Source: Psychroflexus sediminis (GTDB lineage: Bacteria > Bacteroidota > Bacteroidia > Flavobacteriales > Flavobacteriaceae). From it: a DNA stretch of 64,000 nt. Below, one piece after another: positions 59,795-64,000 of the stretch; the first letter of the stretch is position 1, and each line of letters begins with the position of its first letter. The translations under genes were made by a program, and so were the position numbers. The stretch lies in contig NZ_FNCW01000001.1 in NCBI RefSeq assembly GCF_900099815.1, positions 129,933 through 193,932 on the forward strand. Direction: 5' to 3'. The notes under the pieces are model-generated. The model ran no database searches. It was given only the letters and a program-made list of their open reading frames with translations, and had not been told where the DNA came from.

Positions 59795-60652
59795 ATGAAA
59801 TGTCAAAATCTGTTGCTTTTGCTCTTAATCGGTTTTTTTGTCGAACTGTCCGCACAAGAGACTATTTATTTCAATGATTTTGAATCTGGAAATTTAAAGG
59901 GTGCAGAATATGAAGGACAGCCTGTGGTTTCAGATCATATATCCTTTTCAGTTTGGACAAATAATTCAGGGAATTTTGAACAGCAAGATGGTGCAGTCGG
60001 AGATGGTATAAGTATAAAAGGAAATGGAACAAAATCTATTTTTTTTAAAATTCAAATTGAGGAAGGGTATCAGCTAGATATTACAGGCTATAATTTTTGG
60101 GCTAGAAAGACAAAAGCTGCTCAGGGTTGGACTTTTGTAATGAATAGTGTTGAATATGCTAATGGAGAAACAGATCCTGACGGGAGTTATATTACTGGCA
60201 ATTTTACACCTGAATTACTTAATCAAACAGGTACAATTGAAGTAGAATTTAGAGTGAATGGTATGGGAAATGGATATTACATTCTGGACAATTTCGAACT
60301 TTTTGGCCAGGTGAGTCCCATTTGCGATGAAGACTTCATTGAGTCTCAACCACAGGATGAAATGGTTTGCAGGGGTGATGATGCCGAATTTTCTGTAGCC
60401 CTTTTTTCAGGAGAAAATAAGACGTATCAATGGCAAGTCCTCTTAGATGGTAACTGGAAGGATTTAACCAATGATGTAATTTACGATAATGTAAACTCAT
60501 CTACCCTAACTATTGTAGACACTACCGATGTTTTGAACCAAAACGAATACAGATGTATAGTTACAGAAGACGAATGTGATAAAATTTCAGATCAAGTGAC
60601 TTTAACTGTCATCCCATTACCCGATACAGACCCTATACAATATAATAATTAA
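59795..60652 (+). CDS. Secreted protein with Ig-like domain and PIQYN tail
   Basis: 285 residues from the ATG at 59795, which gives a signal peptide (LLLLLLIGFFVELSAQE). Residues 25-175 form a beta-sandwich-like region (FNDFESGNLKGAEYEG ... YYILDNFELFG), as in carbohydrate-binding or MAM-like modules. Residues 190-275 resemble an Ig-like domain (GENKTYQWQVLLDGNWKDL ... NEYRCIVTEDEC). The chain stops just after PLPDTDPIQYNN, a tail like that of the next protein (PVTSPIQFN). No sorting domain follows. First gene of a three-gene surface cluster; exact role unknown. Confidence 0.75.
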   Translation: MKCQNLLLLLLIGFFVELSAQETIYFNDFESGNLKGAEYEGQPVVSDHISFSVWTNNSGNFEQQDGAVGDGISIKGNGTKSIFFKIQIEEGYQLDITGYNFWARKTKAAQGWTFVMNSVEYANGETDPDGSYITGNFTPELLNQTGTIEVEFRVNGMGNGYYILDNFELFGQVSPICDEDFIESQPQDEMVCRGDDAEFSVALFSGENKTYQWQVLLDGNWKDLTNDVIYDNVNSSTLTIVDTTDVLNQNEYRCIVTEDECDKISDQVTLTVIPLPDTDPIQYNN

Positions 60653-60682
60653 ACGAAATAAACCGACCTAAACCATAACCCG

Positions 60683-62197
60683 ATGAAACAACTTAACTTA
60701 AAATTTTATCTGCTTGCCATTTTATGCTTTGCTGGGCTTACCGCAAGTGCTCAAGACACTCAGGAAATTTGCATTGGTGATACCAAAAATTACTCCGTGA
60801 CTGAAAACCCGGGATCGACGTATGCATGGGAAGTTGAAGAGCCAACTTTTGAAGGTACAATTAAACCTATTGGAGCTGGTAATGAAATTGATATCGACTG
60901 GGGAACTACACCCATAGGAACTTATACCTTAACAGTTATCGAGACCAATAATGAAAATTGTCCAGGCAAACCTGTTTCTGCGATGATTAACATCAATCCT
61001 CTTCCAGATATACCTCAAGTTGCATTAACTCAGCCGGGTTGTGGTGAAGAGTTTGGGAGTATGATAGTCACTTCTCCTACAGACGCAGATATACAGTATA
61101 GCATAGACGATGGTACAAACTTCCAGTCTGATGTAAATTTTACAGACCTAAATCCAGGAACTTATGAAGTGATTGCGCAAAATGCTTTGGGATGTACCTC
61201 TGAACCGAAAGAATTTGTAATCAATGATCCATTAGAATTTCCGCAGACTCCTGTGGTAGATGTAACTCAGCCAGAATGTGGTGATACAAATGGTTCATTA
61301 GAAATTACTGAACCTACTGGAACTGGATTAGAATATAGTATAGACGGAGGAACAACCTTTACCACAGACTTGGTTTATGCTAATTTAACTCCAGGCGATT
61401 ATACAGTGGTAGTTTCTAACGGAGATTGTGAATCTCAAGATGTATTCACTATTGACCCAGCTCCAACTGTACCTGAAACTCCAGCTGTAACGGTCACTAA
61501 CCCCGAATGTGGAGATACCACGGGTTCATTAAAAATTACTGCACCCACTGAAACAGGATTAACATATAGTATAAATGGTGGTGCTTTTACTACAGACCTG
61601 GTTTATGCTAATTTAACTCCAGGCGATTATACAGTGGTAGTTTCTAACGGAGATTGTGAATCTCAAGATGTATTCACTATTGACCCAGCTCCAATTGTAC
61701 CTGAAACTCCAGTTGTAACGGTCACTAACCCCGAATGTGGAGATACCACGGGTTCATTAAAAATTACTGCACCCACTGAAACAGGATTAACATATAGTAT
61801 AAATGGTGGTGCTTTTACTACAGACCTGGTTTATGCTAATTTAACTCCAGGCGATTATACAGTGGTAGTTTCTAACGGAGATTGTGAGTCTCAAGATGCA
61901 TTCACTATTGACCCAGCTCCTTCAGTACCTGCAGATCCGGAATTCTCGATTCTAAATCCTGGCTGTGGTGAAACCGAAGGAACAATAACTATTACTAAGC
62001 CTCTAGGCTCAGATTTAGAATATAGTGCAGATGGCGGAACAACCTGGAAAACTGATCCAGAATTTGTTTTATCAGCAAATGCTATTTACCAAATTCAGGT
62101 GAAGAATACGTTAAGTGGCTGTACTTCAAGAATTGTTGATGCAACGATTCAAGAAGCTCCAGAAGTGCCAGTAACATCCCCAATTCAGTTTAACTAA
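60683..62197 (+). CDS. SprB-repeat secreted protein with PIQFN tail
   Basis: 504 residues, signal peptide cut near TASAQD. Residues 25-110 form an N-terminal domain (CIGDTKNYSV ... STYAWEVEEPTFEGTI ... IDWGTTPIGTYTLTVIETNN) that is homologous to the start of the next protein. Residues 110-485 are about five SprB-type repeats of 76-77 residues (PECGDTTGSLKITAPTETG ... LTPGDYTVVVSN); two are nearly identical in DNA. SprB is the mobile adhesin of gliding flavobacteria. The protein ends PVTSPIQFN without a T9SS domain, so its export or anchoring may depend on a partner. Confidence 0.8.
   Translation: MKQLNLKFYLLAILCFAGLTASAQDTQEICIGDTKNYSVTENPGSTYAWEVEEPTFEGTIKPIGAGNEIDIDWGTTPIGTYTLTVIETNNENCPGKPVSAMININPLPDIPQVALTQPGCGEEFGSMIVTSPTDADIQYSIDDGTNFQSDVNFTDLNPGTYEVIAQNALGCTSEPKEFVINDPLEFPQTPVVDVTQPECGDTNGSLEITEPTGTGLEYSIDGGTTFTTDLVYANLTPGDYTVVVSNGDCESQDVFTIDPAPTVPETPAVTVTNPECGDTTGSLKITAPTETGLTYSINGGAFTTDLVYANLTPGDYTVVVSNGDCESQDVFTIDPAPIVPETPVVTVTNPECGDTTGSLKITAPTETGLTYSINGGAFTTDLVYANLTPGDYTVVVSNGDCESQDAFTIDPAPSVPADPEFSILNPGCGETEGTITITKPLGSDLEYSADGGTTWKTDPEFVLSANAIYQIQVKNTLSGCTSRIVDATIQEAPEVPVTSPIQFN
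61491..61946 (+). repeat. Two tandem 228-nt repeats in the SprB-like gene
   Basis: Copies at 61491-61718 and 61719-61946 are identical for about 170 nt and differ only at a few positions near the end. A third, diverged copy precedes them but shares about 100 identical nt from around 61367. This points to recent tandem duplication or gene conversion. Confidence 0.85.
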
Positions 62198-62247
62198 CTG
62201 AAGCTGGATTGTGAACTGTTTTAAAAAACATAGCTGTAATTTTGAAG

Positions 62248-62281
62248 CAGGTGTGAAAAGGAAGATGCCTTTTTACACCTG
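62248..62281 (+). promoter_or_regulatory. 14-bp hairpin with the start codon in its loop
   Basis: CAGGTGTGAAAAGG (62248-62261) pairs with CCTTTTTACACCTG (62268-62281) along 14 positions with one G-T wobble. The 6-nt loop AAGATG holds the ATG (62265-62267) of the type B T9SS gene. It could control translation; see findings. Confidence 0.55.
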
Positions 62282-63557
62282 CTTAGCTGTGTTTTTTTGT
62301 TTTTATTTCAGTTCAGCTCAAGACCAAATCAGTTGTGGTTCAGAATTAGATTTCTTTAGTGTCGATATGGATGAAAATAATGGCTCCGGTTCAACAAATT
62401 CAACCTACGAATGGTATGTTCGTGAAGATGAATTTGAAGGGGAAATTCTACCTCAAACTTCATCTGGTAATCAAATTATTATTGACTGGCTAAACACGCC
62501 GGAAGGTGAGTACACTGTTTTTGTTAAAGAAATTAATGGTGAGGCTTCTTGTTTGCCGGAGCCTCAACACATACAGGTTCTGTTTGAAAATGTCTTTCCA
62601 GAACAAATTTTAGGCCCAAGTTATGTGTGCGAGGGGGAAACAATTCCCTTAAAACATCCTTTTTTAGAGAAGGGTGAATGGACAATAGAAAATGAAAACA
62701 TCGGGCGAGTAGATCAAAATGGGAATTTTGAAGCTGTTCAAACAGGTGAGACCATTGTGAATTTCAGCTATATGACTAAAGCCTGTGAGTTTACGGTTTC
62801 TAAAGTAATTCAAGTTCAGCCCAGACCAAAACCAAAACTCGAGAACCAAGAAATCTGTATAGATATTGAGGGAAAAGAAATGATTATATTAAATTCAGGT
62901 TTGCCTCAAGAAAATCTCGAATTTAAATGGTATTATAATGATCAACCTATCCCTAACACACAGAACCATATTTCTGTATCAGATATCGGAGAGTATAAGC
63001 TTCAGGTTATAAACTTGGATACTGGATGTTCCTCAGATATAATTACTACAAAAGTGAAAGCACTTCCAAAACCTTCTATTTCTGCAAATGTTGACACAGA
63101 CTTTCATGATAACCAAAGAATCGTTGTCAATATAGATAATCCTCAGGCGTATCTTTTTAAACTGGAAGACGGCGAGTTTCAGGATAGCCCTGTTTTTAAT
63201 AATATTACTACAGAAGGGACGCACCATATTTCAATTAAAGCAAAGCAAGGCTGCTTTACAAAAGAAATTAAAGTTATAGTTATAAACTATCCAAAATTCT
63301 TCACACCCAATGATGACGGCTATAATGACACCTGGAATATCGATAGTTTAAAAGATGATCCGACAGCAGAAATCTTTATTTTTGACAGGTATGGCAAGTT
63401 GTTAAAAATGATTTCTCCCTCATCACAAAAAGGTTGGGATGGAATATATAATGGAAAAGCAATGCCTACGGATGACTATTGGTTTCGAGTGGATTATACT
63501 GACAGGAATGCTGCTGTACAGAAAAGTTATAAATCCAACTTTACTTTAAAACGCTAG
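62265..63557 (+). CDS. T9SS type B sorting domain protein, gliding-motility-associated
   Basis: 430 residues from the ATG at 62265, chosen over an upstream GTG (62211) because it starts right at the signal peptide (MPFYTCLAVFFCFYFSSAQD). The N-terminal domain (STYEWYVREDEFEGEI ... IDWLNTPEGEYTVFV) is homologous to that of the preceding SprB-repeat protein. Ig/Big-like modules follow (about 115-300). The end is a type B T9SS domain: FFTPNDDGYNDTWNI ... FDRYGKLLKMI ... GWDGIYNGKAMPTDDYWFRVDY (about 350-430). Type B domains deliver large adhesins to the surface. Third gene of the cluster. Confidence 0.85.
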   Translation: MPFYTCLAVFFCFYFSSAQDQISCGSELDFFSVDMDENNGSGSTNSTYEWYVREDEFEGEILPQTSSGNQIIIDWLNTPEGEYTVFVKEINGEASCLPEPQHIQVLFENVFPEQILGPSYVCEGETIPLKHPFLEKGEWTIENENIGRVDQNGNFEAVQTGETIVNFSYMTKACEFTVSKVIQVQPRPKPKLENQEICIDIEGKEMIILNSGLPQENLEFKWYYNDQPIPNTQNHISVSDIGEYKLQVINLDTGCSSDIITTKVKALPKPSISANVDTDFHDNQRIVVNIDNPQAYLFKLEDGEFQDSPVFNNITTEGTHHISIKAKQGCFTKEIKVIVINYPKFFTPNDDGYNDTWNIDSLKDDPTAEIFIFDRYGKLLKMISPSSQKGWDGIYNGKAMPTDDYWFRVDYTDRNAAVQKSYKSNFTLKR

Positions 63558-63596
63558 CGTAAATATGTAAGTAAGCCCGAAACAACTAAGTATAAT

Positions 63597-64000
63597 TTAC
63601 AATACCAGTTCCGGTTCGCCTGTTTTTAGTTCTACACGCTTTTCTGCAAATCTCAGTTGGGCTTTAGCCTTTTTAATTATTTGCTTTTGGAAATAGTGTT
63701 TTCTTTTGTTCTGTGTATGGGTCATCACGATAACAACAAGATCACTTTTAGGATAATAAACCAGTCCATTTCTAAAACCGTCCCAAAGACCATTATGAAA
63801 AATAACAGGTTCATTTCCTTTGTTTTCAAGTCTAAATCCCATACCATAGCGTCTGTTTTCTCCCCCTTTATCTCTGCCAAACATCAGATCGACACTCTCT
63901 TCTCTCAGGATTTTACCATTTTTGAGATCGCGAAACCAGATGTGCAGGTCTTTAGCAGACGCATAAATACCTTTATCTCCTATGGCGTTGTTATGGTAGC
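63597..64000 (-). CDS. Serine hydrolase (beta-lactamase family), C-terminal part
   Basis: The last 134 codons of a gene that continues past the right edge. GIYASAKDLHIWFRDL is the usual segment after the active-site domain of class C beta-lactamase-like hydrolases, and RRYGMGFRLENKG ... IFHNGLWDGFRNGLVYYPKSDLVVIVM carries the H-N-G third motif. The catalytic SxxK part is outside the window, so activity cannot be judged. Convergent with the type B T9SS gene. Confidence 0.8.
   Translation of the reverse strand, partial: YHNNAIGDKGIYASAKDLHIWFRDLKNGKILREESVDLMFGRDKGGENRRYGMGFRLENKGNEPVIFHNGLWDGFRNGLVYYPKSDLVVIVMTHTQNKRKHYFQKQIIKKAKAQLRFAEKRVELKTGEPELVL

Noticed and set aside
61367-61946. Direct repeats resembling a CRISPR array
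   Set aside because: The units are 228 nt, contiguous, in frame and encode SprB-type repeats; there are no short repeats with unique spacers and no cas genes.
62211-62264. GTG start for the type B T9SS gene
   Set aside because: It would add 18 residues rich in Cys, His and Lys in front of an otherwise ideal signal peptide that begins at ATG 62265.

Overview
The window looks like chromosomal DNA from a member of the Flavobacteriia (Bacteroidota), most likely a marine or halotolerant Flavobacteriaceae; I cannot fix the genus. The evidence is AT-rich DNA, Bacteroidota-type -7 promoter boxes (TAnnTTTG) instead of classical -10 boxes, few Shine-Dalgarno sequences, several TTG/GTG starts, type IX secretion (T9SS) C-terminal sorting domains of type A and type B, SprB-type repeats, and families typical of this phylum (DUF2480, DUF3078, NUMOD4, choice-of-anchor B, DUF5117-type metalloprotease). 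No rRNA, CRISPR array, prophage, integrase or complete insertion sequence was found.

Layout. 1-9.8 kb: the start of lepA (runs off the left edge), dusB, a secreted serine hydrolase, a NUMOD4 protein, a DUF4136 lipoprotein, a CMD-family redox protein paired with a flavoprotein disulfide reductase, a GIY-YIG nuclease gene sitting between a tRNA-Met(CAT) gene and a partial copy of that tRNA, then mce, rbfA and a LolC/FtsX-like permease. 9.9-16.6 kb: two paralogous T9SS cargo genes that share a 21-nt promoter element, with a tiny PID-CTERM-like gene between them. 16.6-24.7 kb: an MBL-S8 protease-M1 peptidase operon on the minus strand, then an NhaP/RCK antiporter, dprA and a small lipoprotein.

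24.8-32.2 kb: a complete SUF iron-sulfur operon (sufA, B, C, D, S, E, a SufT-like gene and DUF2480) with two extra lipoprotein genes embedded in it. 32.2-42.9 kb: DUF3078 and S41 proteins, trehalose synthesis (fused OtsA-OtsB) divergent from a GH15 enzyme, a T9SS choice-of-anchor B protein, thiL, DUF2007 and OsmC. 43.0-51.9 kb: a seven-gene Mrp cation/proton antiporter operon (A to G) running directly into bioF-bioD, followed by bioA. 51.9-64 kb: a third member of the T9SS paralog family, a tail-fibre-like secreted protein, an OmpA/PorT-like barrel, a two-gene YeeE/YedE sulfur transporter, a large zinc metalloprotease lipoprotein, and a three-gene surface-protein cluster (Ig-like protein, SprB-repeat protein, type B T9SS protein), ending in a partial serine hydrolase.

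Functional themes are ion and osmotic homeostasis (Mrp, NhaP, trehalose), iron-sulfur and cofactor biogenesis (SUF, biotin, thiamine), and heavy investment in exported peptidases and T9SS surface proteins. The most unusual items are the tRNA-flanked GIY-YIG unit (7.2-7.7 kb), the shared promoter element and shared uncharacterised domain of the T9SS paralogs, and the three-gene surface cluster in which two proteins end in the same short C-terminal motif and the third gene has its start codon in the loop of a 14-bp hairpin.
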